Positions 1-8,765 are shown, counted from the stretch's first letter. The stretch is DNA of 47,664 nucleotides from Planctomycetota bacterium (GCA_022563315.1 JADFNO010000007.1:1-47664), one strand, 5' to 3'. Translations and numbers: made by a program. Notes: generated from the letters alone by a model not told the origin.

Positions 1-356
1 AGAACCGTCGTATTGAAGACGACATCATCATACGACTCGTCGATTTCGAGAAAAGTTCCCGTCTGAATGTAGCAGCCGTATTTCTTGGCCAAGGCGACAT
101 AGCGATCAGTGTGCTCGTTGGGGACCTCAACCGCGAGCCGATCCCGCAGCTTCGCCACACTGTCATAGATCGGGGCGGCGTGGGCAAACTCAGGAAACAC
201 CAGCAGCCGCACATCGAAGAACGGCTCGTAGCCGACGATCGTATGCTCGATCATCTCGCACATGCGCTTGGTGCGCTGGGCGATCTGCTCCCGATCGGTC
301 GGGCAGTCAAAGGCAGTCTGGCAGGCGGCGGCGTAATAAAGGTTCGTCATCGGCAT
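1..356 (-). CDS. Carbon-nitrogen hydrolase (nitrilase superfamily), N-terminal part, cut by window edge
   Basis: Only the first ~118 residues are in the window; the gene continues leftwards past base 1. The reading begins MPMTNLYYAAACQTAFDCP, the usual first beta strand and A-CQT motif of nitrilase-fold amidases. LLVFPEF follows at about residues 51-57, whose Glu is the first member of the Glu-Lys-Cys catalytic triad. The YGCYIQTGTFLE stretch matches the strand after the first helices. The Lys and Cys would lie outside the window, so substrate (nitrile, amide or carbamoyl) cannot be told. Start is either ATG 356 or ATG 350; neither has a strong ribosome binding site, and a further in-frame ATG exists at 407. 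Family assignment is firm, exact function open. Confidence 0.8.
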   Translation of the reverse strand, partial: MPMTNLYYAAACQTAFDCPTDREQIAQRTKRMCEMIEHTIVGYEPFFDVRLLVFPEFAHAAPIYDSVAKLRDRLAVEVPNEHTDRYVALAKKYGCYIQTGTFLEIDESYDDVVFNTTV

Positions 357-740
357 TACAGTCCGGCAGCTCAGTTCACTTCCAGAGGCGCAAGATGATA
401 CGGGCATTCCGCCTGGTCAGCAGTGATCAGAATCTGAACGCCACGGTCGTCACATGCGGGGCATGACCGATAAGAACTCCTGCCAACGCCTGCGTCGCCG
501 AAGTCCGGCCGGAGAATCCACATCTCTTGACACTGCTTCTCGATTCTCCGCAGCTATCCCACGGCGCGTGCGTGGTCCCGGATGGGCCGATCCGAGCAAC
601 GCCGCTTGGCCATCAGGGAGTAGATCGTACAGTCGATTTCTGACAATCATATACAAGTTCCCGAAAACTTCAGACGCAGCACTCACCGGCACGAACCGCA
701 TCACCTGTTTGCACGTGAGCTGAAGGAAGGGAGCTTGCAC
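357..740. other. Intergenic region between divergent genes
   Basis: About 380 bases separate the leftward nitrilase gene from the rightward fibro-slime gene. I see no convincing coding frame, RNA gene or strong hairpin. A TTGACA at 527-532 lacks a well-spaced -10 element, and a TATACA at 650-655 lacks a recognisable -35. Both are too weak to call as promoters. The last bases (722-733) hold the purine-rich ribosome binding site of the next gene. Confidence 0.4.
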
Positions 741-2138
741 ATGACCGAGCCATCGCACCTCAGGATCCAACGATCGTTTTCTCATCTCGCCTCAGCCGGC
801 ATCGCCTTGATGGTGCTGGCGCCGGCCAACGCCGCCCCGTTCCAATCCCCAGACGACGCACCGGATGAGATCCGGCTGGGGGGCATCGTCCGCGATTTCC
901 GCGAGCGAACAGTGCCGGGCGGCCACCCGGACTTTGAGCGTCAGCCCGATTACGGCTTTGGGCATTATGCGGGCAACATCGAACTGCTTTTGAGCGACGA
1001 CGGCAAGCCGGTGTTTACCGGCAACGGCTACAAGGTGAGCTCGCAATGGAAGGACAGCCAGAGCCGTCCGATCGCGCCCCACCTGTACAACCGCTCATAC
1101 ACGTCCGGCGACAGCGACGAGCCGGAGCCTCCCAAGCATACCACCGCTATTCTTCGGGACAGTGACGGCGTCGATGCCTATGAGGTTTCACTGATCTCAG
1201 CCCAGTTCAATCCCGATGGAACGAGCACGTGGACCTACCAGGTGCGCGAGCTTGGCACCGGCAAGGACCTCAGCCACTGGGCGTTGAAGCTCGAGCCGAC
1301 GCATCAGGTCATGCCGGGCACAACCGATGGGTACGACTTCGGCGAGGACGGATCCACGAATTTCTTTGGTATCAAGTGGGACGTTGACGACGATTTCACT
1401 GACGGCACGTTCACCATCGTCCTGGACCAGCAATACCTCGGCGACGTTGATTGGAACGGCGTTCTGGTCAAAGGCGGTAACGATGATGATCATGAAGGAC
1501 TGTTCGTCCCGACCGACGAGCTTGCCACGACCGAATCACCGTTCCCCTCGGGATCGTTGCTCAGCACTGATCCGAGTCTGGGCGACAGCGCAGGCGCCGC
1601 AGGCGTCGTCGACAACGGCGGCATCCAGTCTGCGGACAGCTTCGATCAGTGGTTCCGCGACACGCTCGGCGTGAACGTCTCCGCCCCGCTCACCCTGACC
1701 TTGCTTCGCCAGCCGGACGGCACCTACGTCTTCGACGACAATCTCGACGCGAACTACAGCGGCCTGGGCGGGTTCTTCCCCATCGACGATCGAGCGTTCG
1801 GGAACTCCGCCGGCAGCCCAGATCACAATTTCCACTTCACGTACGAGCTGCACGCGACCTTCACCTACGATGCGAACGCGGAACCGTTCTTCAGCTTCAC
1901 CGGCAACGACGACGTCTGGGTTTTCGTTGACGAGAAGCTGGCCATCGACCTCGGCGGCGTCCACGCTGCGGCGGATCAGTACATCGATCTGACTCGTCTC
2001 GGGCTCGACGACGGCGAAACCTACACGCTTGCTTTCTTCTTCGCCGAGCGTCACCGCACGCAATCGAACTTCAGAATCACGACCAATCTGATTCTGACGG
2101 GCAGCAGCCTGCCCACCGTCTCGCTGGTGTACGACTAA
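741..2138 (+). CDS. Secreted fibro-slime domain protein
   Basis: 465-residue exported protein. An N-terminal signal peptide (hydrophobic run around IALMVLAPANAAP) is followed by a region without a recognised fold. The C-terminal half is a PA14-like fibro-slime domain: FHFTYELHATFTYD, then FSFTGNDDVWVFVDEKLAI, then DLGGVH, then TYTLAFFFAERHRTQSNFR. This block is the hallmark of the fibro-slime family first named in Fibrobacter and slime moulds; in that family it is thought to be a surface or carbohydrate-associated module. A TTG at 735 is in frame, but ATG 741 sits about 7 bases after GAAGGAAGGGAG and is preferred. Unlike four neighbouring exported proteins it lacks the dockerin-like tail and ends LVYD. 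Ligand unknown. Confidence 0.85.
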   Translation: MTEPSHLRIQRSFSHLASAGIALMVLAPANAAPFQSPDDAPDEIRLGGIVRDFRERTVPGGHPDFERQPDYGFGHYAGNIELLLSDDGKPVFTGNGYKVSSQWKDSQSRPIAPHLYNRSYTSGDSDEPEPPKHTTAILRDSDGVDAYEVSLISAQFNPDGTSTWTYQVRELGTGKDLSHWALKLEPTHQVMPGTTDGYDFGEDGSTNFFGIKWDVDDDFTDGTFTIVLDQQYLGDVDWNGVLVKGGNDDDHEGLFVPTDELATTESPFPSGSLLSTDPSLGDSAGAAGVVDNGGIQSADSFDQWFRDTLGVNVSAPLTLTLLRQPDGTYVFDDNLDANYSGLGGFFPIDDRAFGNSAGSPDHNFHFTYELHATFTYDANAEPFFSFTGNDDVWVFVDEKLAIDLGGVHAAADQYIDLTRLGLDDGETYTLAFFFAERHRTQSNFRITTNLILTGSSLPTVSLVYD

Positions 2139-2188
2139 CGCACGGCGGCCCTCATTGCCCCCCCCATCTCGTTCGATCCGAAGCGACA

Positions 2189-2221
2189 AGCCTGGGCTCA
2201 TGTGAGCCCAGGCTCTTTCTT
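2189..2221 (+). terminator. Rho-independent terminator after the fibro-slime gene
   Basis: A perfect 12-base inverted repeat (AGCCTGGGCTCA at 2189-2200, its complement at 2203-2214) is followed by CTTTCTT. It lies about 50 bases after the stop of the fibro-slime gene and before the convergent FG-GAP gene. The T-rich tail is on the + strand, so it chiefly ends rightward transcription. Confidence 0.8.
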
Positions 2222-2269
2222 GAGTCAGCGATAGTAGGGAAATCAAAACCGCTGCCGTCGGTCGCCCAC

Positions 2270-3973
2270 CTAGCCCCAATTGCCGAGGAGGATGAGTAGA
2301 TCCTTGACGCCGACGGTGCAGTCGCCATCGAAGTCGGCGGGACAGTTGTTGCAGTCGGCGCATGGGCCCCAACTTCCGAGCAGGATGAGCAGATCCTTCA
2401 CGCCGACGACGCCGTCGCCGTCCAGATCGCCGAGGATCACGACCACAGTGAAGAACAGGTCCTTGCCCGCGCCGAGATTATCCGCCGAATCAAGCGCGGT
2501 CACGAAGTACGTGATGGTTCCGCCCTGGGGTTGGCCGGGGATTTCACCGCGCCAAAGCGAATTGCCGCTCCAGGTCATGGGAACCTCTCTAGCCGGGCCC
2601 GCGCCGACGGAGTAATTCAGCGTCACGCCGTGATCGAAAAAGCCGCGGTCGGAAGTGACTTGATCGTAAATGACGGTTCGCACGACGTAGGGCCCGACGG
2701 TGTCGCCGGTGTCTTTGAGTTGCTCAGTCCGGACGATGTTGGGCGGAATCGTGTCGGCCGGCCCGTTGTTGATGTAAATGCGGTTCTCGAAGTTGCCCGA
2801 TTCGCCCTGTGCGGTGACGATGTCGAGCTTCCCGTTGCCGGTGAGATCAGCGACCATGATGTCGAGCGAGGAGTCGCCGATGACCGTGATCAGACCGGAA
2901 ACCTGGGTGAAGTTCCCATTGCCGTCGTTGTTGTAGATCCGTTCGCCGCCGGAGCCGAGCCTGGCGATGATGAGGTCGAGGTCTCCATCATTGTCGTAGT
3001 CAAAGAACTTGCTGTCGTTGTCGTCGAGACTGGAGTTGGGCGATATCTGACCGCTTATGTTGGTGAAGGCGCCCGTTCCATCATTGTCGAGCAGGAGTTC
3101 AGTGGTGCCGGCGCCCGCATTGATGCCGAGGAGATCGAGATCGCCGTCTCCATTGATGTCACCGAAATCGTAGGAATAGCAGGAGCTGTCAGGCGGGATA
3201 TCGGTAACAAGTGAGAATACGCCGGTCCCGTCGTTTCGGTAGAGTCGGCTGTTGTTGCTGCCGGTGCTGGCGGTCTTGACATCCAAGTCGAAGTCACCGT
3301 CGATGTCTCCGAAGATGCAATCCATGTTGTTGCAGACGTTGCCGAGCGGCAGGCGCCCGACCGTTTCGTCAGTGAAGAAGCCCGCGCCATCGTTGAGGTA
3401 CAGGCGGTACTGGCCGCAGCCGAAGCGATTGGTGGATCCGCTGGTGATATAGATGTCGAGATCACCGTCGTTGTCGACATCCCCGAACTGCGCGCGGGAG
3501 CTGCTGAGGGTGATATCAGGTAATTGTGTGGCGGTGACATCCGTGAAGAAACCGGCGCCATCGTTGGTAAAGAGGTGGGGCAGCTTGTTGAAATCCTGGG
3601 CGAAGATCAGGTCGAGATCGCCGTCATTGTCGATATCGCCGAGCTCGACACCACGACACCAGCCGGAAAAGTTGAGCCGGGCCGCAGACTCATCGGTAAA
3701 GACGCCGGACCCGTTGTTGATGTAGACACGTTGTGTTTGAATTGGGCCCTGCGATGAGAAGTTGCCGCCGTTGGCGAAGATGATGTCCAGATCACCATCG
3801 CCGTCGATATCGCCGATCGTGAGCTGATTCGTGTATTCCGTGGGGTTCGGCAGCGGGAAGTGCGTTGATGTCTCCTCGACGAATTGAAGTCCTTCTACCT
3901 GGGCGCTCGCACAGAACCATGGGTAGAGTCCAAGCACGACCGGCACCGCCACCAAATACGTACTACGAAGCAT
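2270..3973 (-). CDS. Secreted seven-repeat VCBS/FG-GAP propeller protein with dockerin-like tail
   Basis: 567 residues from ATG 3973. A signal peptide (MLRSTYLVAVPVVLGLYPW... ending CASAQ) leads to seven FG-GAP/VCBS repeats with calcium-loop cores such as GDIDGDGDLDIIFA, GDIDNDGDLDLIFA, GDVDNDGDLDIYIT, GDINGDGDLDLLG and FDYDNDGDLDLIIA. Seven such repeats usually close a seven-bladed beta propeller. A beta-sandwich-like linker follows (TYFVTALDSADNLGA). The last ~54 residues form two dockerin-like loops, GDLDGDGVVGVKDLLILLG and DFDGDCTVGVKDLLILLG, ending NWG. An upstream in-frame ATG at 4039 would bury the signal peptide, whereas TCCTTT at 3981-3986 (AAAGGA on the coding strand) is 7 bases from ATG 3973. 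Likely extracellular or surface-bound; ligand unknown. Confidence 0.88.
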   Translation of the reverse strand: MLRSTYLVAVPVVLGLYPWFCASAQVEGLQFVEETSTHFPLPNPTEYTNQLTIGDIDGDGDLDIIFANGGNFSSQGPIQTQRVYINNGSGVFTDESAARLNFSGWCRGVELGDIDNDGDLDLIFAQDFNKLPHLFTNDGAGFFTDVTATQLPDITLSSSRAQFGDVDNDGDLDIYITSGSTNRFGCGQYRLYLNDGAGFFTDETVGRLPLGNVCNNMDCIFGDIDGDFDLDVKTASTGSNNSRLYRNDGTGVFSLVTDIPPDSSCYSYDFGDINGDGDLDLLGINAGAGTTELLLDNDGTGAFTNISGQISPNSSLDDNDSKFFDYDNDGDLDLIIARLGSGGERIYNNDGNGNFTQVSGLITVIGDSSLDIMVADLTGNGKLDIVTAQGESGNFENRIYINNGPADTIPPNIVRTEQLKDTGDTVGPYVVRTVIYDQVTSDRGFFDHGVTLNYSVGAGPAREVPMTWSGNSLWRGEIPGQPQGGTITYFVTALDSADNLGAGKDLFFTVVVILGDLDGDGVVGVKDLLILLGSWGPCADCNNCPADFDGDCTVGVKDLLILLGNWG

Positions 3974-3980
3974 GCGGGTG

Positions 3981-3986
3981 TCCTTT
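3981..3986 (-). promoter_or_regulatory. Ribosome binding site that fixes the FG-GAP gene start
   Basis: Reads AAAGGA on the minus strand, 7 bases upstream of ATG 3973. It supports the start directly before the signal peptide rather than ATG 4039. Confidence 0.7.
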
Positions 3987-4269
3987 CCGTAGCAGGTCCC
4001 GTGCCGTGGCGGGTGGGAGTCACCGGCTGCGTTTGTCAACCAAGAGCGGATCGCCGCAATGCGGCGCGAGCGGGTGTGGTCTGCAATCTCTAGAATCTAG
4101 CATATTGGACCGATGAACCCCAAGGAAAATCGCCCGTAATGCGAGCCAGCCACTACCCAGAGGCGTAAGCGACCTCGGGCCGGCAGCGTCGGGCTGGGCT
4201 TCTCGATCGGCTCGCCACGGCCGGTGGATTGAGGGATATGATTCAATAGCCAGCACGACACGGTGATCC

Positions 4270-4566
4270 ATGCCCACCTATGTGTATCAAGTCATTACCG
4301 ACGACGGCTCCGAAGGCGAGACGTTTGAGGCGTTTCAGAAGATGTCGGATCCGCCGCTGACCAAGCACCCCGAGACGGGCCAGCCGGTTCGGCGTGTGAT
4401 TCAGCCGCCGATCATCCCCGGCCGGTGGTCCGAGCACGGTACGAGAAAGATGCTCAGCAACGACAATCTCGATCGGATCGGCTTCACGAAGTACGAGCGC
4501 GCCGGCGATGGGCGTTATGAGAAAAAGGCCGGCAAGGGGCCGCGAACGATCCACCCCGGGCCGTAG
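4270..4566 (+). CDS. Cysteine-less FmdB-like small protein
   Basis: 98 residues. The start MPTYVYQV and the later PVRRVIQPP match the FmdB/CxxC_CxxC_SSSS family (normally MPTYEYxCxxCGxxFE...CPxCGxxVxRLI), a small zinc ribbon of unclear role once linked to formamidase regulation. Here every zinc-binding cysteine is absent: the first pair is replaced by ITDDGSEGE and the second by KHPETG. Overall spacing is kept, so the fold is probably retained without metal. The C-terminal part (RWSEHGTRKMLSNDNL...) is basic and unlike the usual Ser-rich tail. It stands alone between a leftward gene and the end of another leftward gene. Family assignment is moderate; function unknown. Confidence 0.72.
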   Translation: MPTYVYQVITDDGSEGETFEAFQKMSDPPLTKHPETGQPVRRVIQPPIIPGRWSEHGTRKMLSNDNLDRIGFTKYERAGDGRYEKKAGKGPRTIHPGP

Positions 4567-4651
4567 CCCCGCAGGCTCTTCGATCAAGCCTTCAAGCCTT
4601 GGGCAAGAATGTCGCGATGTCCCGATGCCTCGGCGCGATGATTCCTCGTTC

Positions 4652-6124
4652 CTAGCCCCAATTGCCCAAGAGGATGAGCAGATCGGGCACGCCGACGGAG
4701 CAGTCGTCGTCAATGTCGGCAAGGCAGTCAGCGCAATCGTCGCACGGGCCCCAACCGCCCAGGAGTATCAGCAGATCCTTCACCCCCACCGTCCCGTCGC
4801 CATCGAGATCACCGGGCCGGGGAAAGACGACCACGTTGGTGTAGATATCCGCGTCACCCTTGCTGGTGTCGAGATAGATCGGGTAAACACGGTCACCTGC
4901 GACAGCCATCCCGAGGTAATCGCCGATGAAAATTCCTCCGACACTCAATGCGCTATTCCAAGAATTAGGGGTGAGCCGGAACTCGTGCCAGGTATCGCCG
5001 CCGTCATCGCTGTAGGTGTAGTAGGCGTCGAAGAACCCGTTGAAAACGTTGTCGTCCTGAATCGTGTGGCGAGAATCGAGGAAGACGATATGGATTCGCC
5101 CCCGCTTATCGACCTCGAGCCAGGGAAAGAACTGGTCGCCCGGCGGATCGTTATCGCCGTTGATGACGACCGGGGTCGTCCAAGTGGTGCCTTGATCGGT
5201 TGACTTGTTGAAGTACAGATCGACGTTCGCATTGCCGTCGACGATGTCGGTCGTATCGAAGTAGACGGCATAAAGGTTGCCGTTATTCATATCGACGTCG
5301 AGGTAGTTTAGCGACGGTACACGGAAGGCACCGGGGAACCGCGAGCCATCTTGGGTGCCCCACACATCCATGCGCGTGGCGATCGTATGCGTGGTGAAGC
5401 TGGACCCGCCGTCGAGGCTGCGCTTGAGCTTCACGCCGGAGCCGATATCCCAATAGGCGATATAGACCTCGCCGTTCGGTCCGACGCGAGGCAGAAACCC
5501 CAAGCCGCCCCCGAGGCTGAGCGGATTCGTCCAGGTGTGACCCATGTCGTCGGAGCGGATCACGCCGCGGTTGTAGGCGATGAACAGACGCGTAGAGTCT
5601 GGGTTATCCGGTCTCCTGCCGGCGGCCATCCATCCTTTGTCAGCCCCTTTAGAGGCCATCACGGTCGGGGCGAACTCAGTCTGATCGGGATCGAGCCGCG
5701 CAACGTACAATCCGGGGTTGTAGCCAAAGCTTATCGCGCCGGCCCAGAGCGTGCCTGTGCGATCGTCGAACGCCGTGAACGGATCACCCTCGATACGCGC
5801 TTGATTGGGCGGCGGCGGTCGAAGAAGAAAGTCACTCCACGTCTGCCCGCCGTCGAAGCTGAGGCTGAAGCCCGACTTCACCCCACTCCGACGATAGTCG
5901 TTCCACCCGGCCACGATGCGAAGCGGATCCATCTCGCTTGCCGCAGCGGTGGTCTCGTTCGCCGCCGCTGTTCCTCCCCCAACGTCAATGCGCACCTGCG
6001 GTCCGATCGTCGGCATCTGGGCCGAGGCAACGAGCCCCGGCATCATTAGAGCCGCGTGGAAACCAAGGATCGCTACCTTCGACCGGCGAGGTATCAAGCC
6101 TCCGAAGCACATTGTGATGAACAT
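4652..6124 (-). CDS. Secreted Asp-box (BNR/sialidase-like) protein with dockerin-like tail
   Basis: 490 residues. The signal peptide covers about residues 1-36 (VAILGFHAALMMPGLVASAQ). Five Asp-box motifs of the S-x-D-x-G-x-T-W type follow: SFDGGQTW (~89), SDDMGHTW (~191), SLDGGSSF (~236), STDQGTTW (~308) and SDDGGDTW (~372). Such repeats build the sialidase/sortilin-like propeller. The catalytic Arg triad and Tyr of true sialidases cannot be confirmed by eye, so enzyme activity is not claimed. Residues ~437-490 are the same two-loop tail as in three neighbours, ending DLLILLGNWG. GGAGG stands 7 bases before ATG 6124, favouring this start over ATG 6112. Confidence 0.87.
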   Translation of the reverse strand: MFITMCFGGLIPRRSKVAILGFHAALMMPGLVASAQMPTIGPQVRIDVGGGTAAANETTAAASEMDPLRIVAGWNDYRRSGVKSGFSLSFDGGQTWSDFLLRPPPPNQARIEGDPFTAFDDRTGTLWAGAISFGYNPGLYVARLDPDQTEFAPTVMASKGADKGWMAAGRRPDNPDSTRLFIAYNRGVIRSDDMGHTWTNPLSLGGGLGFLPRVGPNGEVYIAYWDIGSGVKLKRSLDGGSSFTTHTIATRMDVWGTQDGSRFPGAFRVPSLNYLDVDMNNGNLYAVYFDTTDIVDGNANVDLYFNKSTDQGTTWTTPVVINGDNDPPGDQFFPWLEVDKRGRIHIVFLDSRHTIQDDNVFNGFFDAYYTYSDDGGDTWHEFRLTPNSWNSALSVGGIFIGDYLGMAVAGDRVYPIYLDTSKGDADIYTNVVVFPRPGDLDGDGTVGVKDLLILLGGWGPCDDCADCLADIDDDCSVGVPDLLILLGNWG

Positions 6125-6360
6125 CTATCGCCTCCGCAACGGGTTATCAGGCGGCCTCGCCCGGCAATACCGCGGGCGTCCAGCCCTTATTAGGATACAC
6201 GCCGACCCCGCCAAAGGAGCGTGCAATTGCCCGCTGAGAGCGAAAAATCTCGTCGCCGGGGACGGTCGGGTCAGATTCCCGCTGCGCATATCCGCTGCAG
6301 GTGCTACAGTGAGATTGTCCGAAGCGCCCAGAGAACGCCTGGAAAACTTGGAGAACCGCA

Positions 6361-7041
6361 ATGAGCTTGATCGGACATCGCGTCGTGTTGATCACGTTCA
6401 TGGCCGGGACGATGCTAGTCGTCGGCTGCCAATCAGCTCAGCCCTCGCCCACCGTCGGCATCAAGCCGCCGCCGTCGCCCGAAAACATCAAGGAAGAACG
6501 GTTCCACCAGGCGATCGAAGGTCTGAACTTCGAGACCGGCTTTGTGGTGGTCGATCCGATCGGCCGGCGGCCCAATACGCGACTCGCCTCCAAGCACCAC
6601 GCCGAAGGTGTCGAGGCGTATAACCAAAACCGGATCATCGATGCGATTACCTCGCAAAACAAGGCCGTGCGCACCGATCCGAATTGGCCCGTGGCATACA
6701 ACAGCCTCGGTCGGGCACTGCTCGGTGAAGGGGAAGGCGAACTTGCCACAGCGGCCTTCCGCACCGCGCTGGCGCTTGACGAGCAATACACCGAGGCACG
6801 ATTCAACCTGTCGTATGCCGTCGCGGGACTTGGAGATCAAGAAGAGGCAATCGAGCTTATGAACGGCGTCGTTCAGGCCCAGCCGGACAATGTCCAGGCC
6901 CACGAACGACTCGCCATCTGGCATTACTACCTCGGCGAGTACGAGACCGCGTGGTCGCATGTACACCGGGCGCAGAATCTCGGCCACGCCATGCCGCCGC
7001 AGTTCATGGTTCTGCTTCAGAAGCAGTCGCCCGAGTCGTAA
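6361..7041 (+). CDS. TPR-repeat lipoprotein
   Basis: 226 residues. A type II signal peptide ends in the lipobox LVVGC (Cys at about 23), so the mature protein should be lipid-anchored. Three or so tetratricopeptide repeats follow from about residue 78: AYNQNRIIDAITSQNKAVRTDP, a second ending AALALDEQYTEARFNLSYA-like helices, then EAIELMNGVVQAQPDNVQAHE. TPRs act as protein-protein scaffolds. GGAG is 8 bases before ATG 6361. It is divergent from the Asp-box gene and converges on the hook-IN pair. Partner unknown. Confidence 0.85.
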   Translation: MSLIGHRVVLITFMAGTMLVVGCQSAQPSPTVGIKPPPSPENIKEERFHQAIEGLNFETGFVVVDPIGRRPNTRLASKHHAEGVEAYNQNRIIDAITSQNKAVRTDPNWPVAYNSLGRALLGEGEGELATAAFRTALALDEQYTEARFNLSYAVAGLGDQEEAIELMNGVVQAQPDNVQAHERLAIWHYYLGEYETAWSHVHRAQNLGHAMPPQFMVLLQKQSPES

Positions 7042-7066
7042 CCGCCTGACCGTACCCAACACGTGG

Positions 7067-7882
7067 TTACGGCTCGTCGTCAACGGCCCGCAGCACGAGG
7101 GCGTTCGCGCCGTAATCCTTCAGATCACCCAAAGCCGGTCCGCCAATGGGCTCAGCGAAGATGAGGTCCGGTCCGTTCAGCGTCCATAGACGGATGAGGC
7201 TGTCAGCGCCGGTCTCGACGGTCCTCACCTCGACCCGCAGGGGATTGATCCTGCTCTGTTCAGCCTCGACGCCGGTCGCTTTGGTGAAGGAATTGATGGC
7301 GGCGATGATGCTCGATTGGCTCGTTCCGCTGGCGAACGTGAACTGCTGCGTACCGTCGTTTCCGGTTATCTCGATCCTGAGCGCACCCTTGCCGCCGTTG
7401 GAATAGGTAGAACTGGTAAACAAGAATGTAACGGCGGCGGCGGCCGGGGCAGCACACATTCCAAGTGGTGCTGGTTGAGTTTCAAAGGGTGTGGCCTGGC
7501 TTACAGCTCGGTCGATCAGCGCCAAGCTTCTGGCGATCTCCCGCGCACGGGCACGTGCGCTACTGCCAACAGTGTCATCGACGGCTCGTGCCGCTTGAAG
7601 TGCCGCTTGAAGCTTGATCAATAGCACGCGCGTTTCGTGAAGACCCGGCGGCGTCGAGTAATCGCCACTCCGGCCCCGGTCCGCACGCCTGTCGGCGAAG
7701 GCCCGCGGCTCGGACACGCCGTTGAACGGCGCCAACATTCGAGAAGCGACGACCGTGCCGGCGAAACCTGTCACGAACACCGCAGTCGCGATTCGCTGAA
7801 ATCGGCTCGGGACAGCGGACGACCCGCGGGCACAGCGAGAAGTCGAGTTGGTAAACGGCTTGTTCAAGTCGGATCTATTCAT
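7067..7882 (-). CDS. Exported/membrane protein with flagellin hook-IN-like domain (copy 2)
   Basis: 271 residues, paralogous along its length with the gene immediately upstream (7931-8752). A basic N terminus precedes a hydrophobic segment at ~31-50 (IATAVFVTGFAGTVVASRML). A helical stretch (~80-130) is followed at ~167-232 by a block resembling the flagellin hook IN motif: LRIEITGNDG, then FTFASGTSQSSIIAAINSF, then TGVEAE, then VETGADSLIRL. The tail GDLKDYGANALVLRAV-DEP is nearly identical in both copies. Hook-IN motifs are otherwise known from flagellin and hook-associated proteins, yet no flagellar gene is in the window. No clear ribosome binding site precedes ATG 7882; with only 48 bases after the first copy it is probably co-transcribed. 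Function unknown. Confidence 0.78.
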   Translation of the reverse strand: MNRSDLNKPFTNSTSRCARGSSAVPSRFQRIATAVFVTGFAGTVVASRMLAPFNGVSEPRAFADRRADRGRSGDYSTPPGLHETRVLLIKLQAALQAARAVDDTVGSSARARAREIARSLALIDRAVSQATPFETQPAPLGMCAAPAAAAVTFLFTSSTYSNGGKGALRIEITGNDGTQQFTFASGTSQSSIIAAINSFTKATGVEAEQSRINPLRVEVRTVETGADSLIRLWTLNGPDLIFAEPIGGPALGDLKDYGANALVLRAVDDEP

Positions 7883-7930
7883 GGTTGCTGCGAAAGGGGC
7901 ACCTTCATCAGGACGAACGTCCCGGTTTTA

Positions 7931-8752
7931 TCAGGGCTCGTCAACGACGGCCCGCAGCACGAGGGCGTTCGCGCCGTAGTCCTTGAGATCAAAGAGCGTC
8001 GGCCCGCCGATGGGTTCAGCGAAGATAACTGGATTGCCCCACATTCGCACGAAGCTGTCTGCACCAACGCTTGTGGACCGCACCTCCACTCGAGCGGGAT
8101 TCGGGACACTCCTTTCGGCTTCAAAGCCGAGCGTGGTTGAGAACGAATTGATCGCGCGAATGATGCTCGTCTGCGGTGTGCCGGACGCGAAGGTGAAATC
8201 CTGGATCCCGCCCACACCCTGAATCCGGATGGTGATACCCGAAGAGAGTTGAAACGCCCCGGTCGAGAGGTAGACGAGCGCAGCCGCGGCGGGCACGGCA
8301 CACTCACCCTCAGCAAGGATCGCCGCCTCCTTGAAGTTGGCGGCCCGGACCACCTGATTGATGACCGCCAGACTCCTGGCAATCTCTCTCGCGCGCGCCA
8401 TGGTTTCTTCTCTCGCGGACTCGCCTTCGGTCCGAGCCGTTGCGAGAGTACGGTGCAACTCCAGAAGCAGTTGGCGCGACTCGTCCAGACGGCGTATCGC
8501 TCGATCAGCGTCGCGTGACGCGCTTTGCGTATAGCCCCGCAGGGATACCATCGGAGTGGGCGCGTTGAACCCCCCAACCCCCGGATTCCCGGATACCGGG
8601 GCCAGAATGCGAGAGGCGGCGATGGCGCCCGCAAAGCCCGTCACAAACACGCCGGTTGCCAAACGCTGCAGGCGGCCGGAAAATTCGGATTGGCGGTTCG
8701 CCCTCGGACGGCGTACGGCCGAGCGCGATGCCTTGGAGTTGAGCGAAGTCAC
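7931..8752 (-). CDS. Exported/membrane protein with flagellin hook-IN-like domain (copy 1)
   Basis: 273 residues from a GTG start with an excellent ribosome binding site. The layout matches its neighbour: Arg-rich N terminus, hydrophobic segment at ~31-50 (LATGVFVTGFAGAIAASRIL), a charged helical part (~78-130), then a hook-IN-like block at ~173-235 (FTFASGTPQTSIIRAINSF, GFEAE, TSVGADSFVRM) and the shared C terminus DLKDYGANALVLRAV. The two copies look like a tandem duplication that has diverged outside the IN block. The hydrophobic segment could be a membrane anchor or a long signal peptide. Function unknown. Confidence 0.8.
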   Translation of the reverse strand: MTSLNSKASRSAVRRPRANRQSEFSGRLQRLATGVFVTGFAGAIAASRILAPVSGNPGVGGFNAPTPMVSLRGYTQSASRDADRAIRRLDESRQLLLELHRTLATARTEGESAREETMARAREIARSLAVINQVVRAANFKEAAILAEGECAVPAAAALVYLSTGAFQLSSGITIRIQGVGGIQDFTFASGTPQTSIIRAINSFSTTLGFEAERSVPNPARVEVRSTSVGADSFVRMWGNPVIFAEPIGGPTLFDLKDYGANALVLRAVVDEP

Positions 8753-8758
8753 AATCGA

Positions 8759-8765
8759 CCTCCTT
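8759..8765 (-). promoter_or_regulatory. Strong ribosome binding site deciding a GTG start
   Basis: Reads AAGGAGG on the minus strand, 6 bases before GTG 8752. There is no ATG at this position, so the site is what fixes the start of the first hook-IN paralogue. Confidence 0.8.

Noticed and set aside
527-560. TTGACA as -35 of a promoter for the fibro-slime gene
   Set aside because: The nearest TAT-like -10 is 22 bases away and poor.
4652-6124. Active sialidase
   Set aside because: Asp boxes are present, but the catalytic Arg triad, Tyr and Asp cannot be identified, so only the fold is claimed.
7931-8752. Flagellin gene
   Set aside because: The hook-IN-like block is present but the D0/D1 helices at both ends of flagellin are missing and there is a hydrophobic N-terminal segment.
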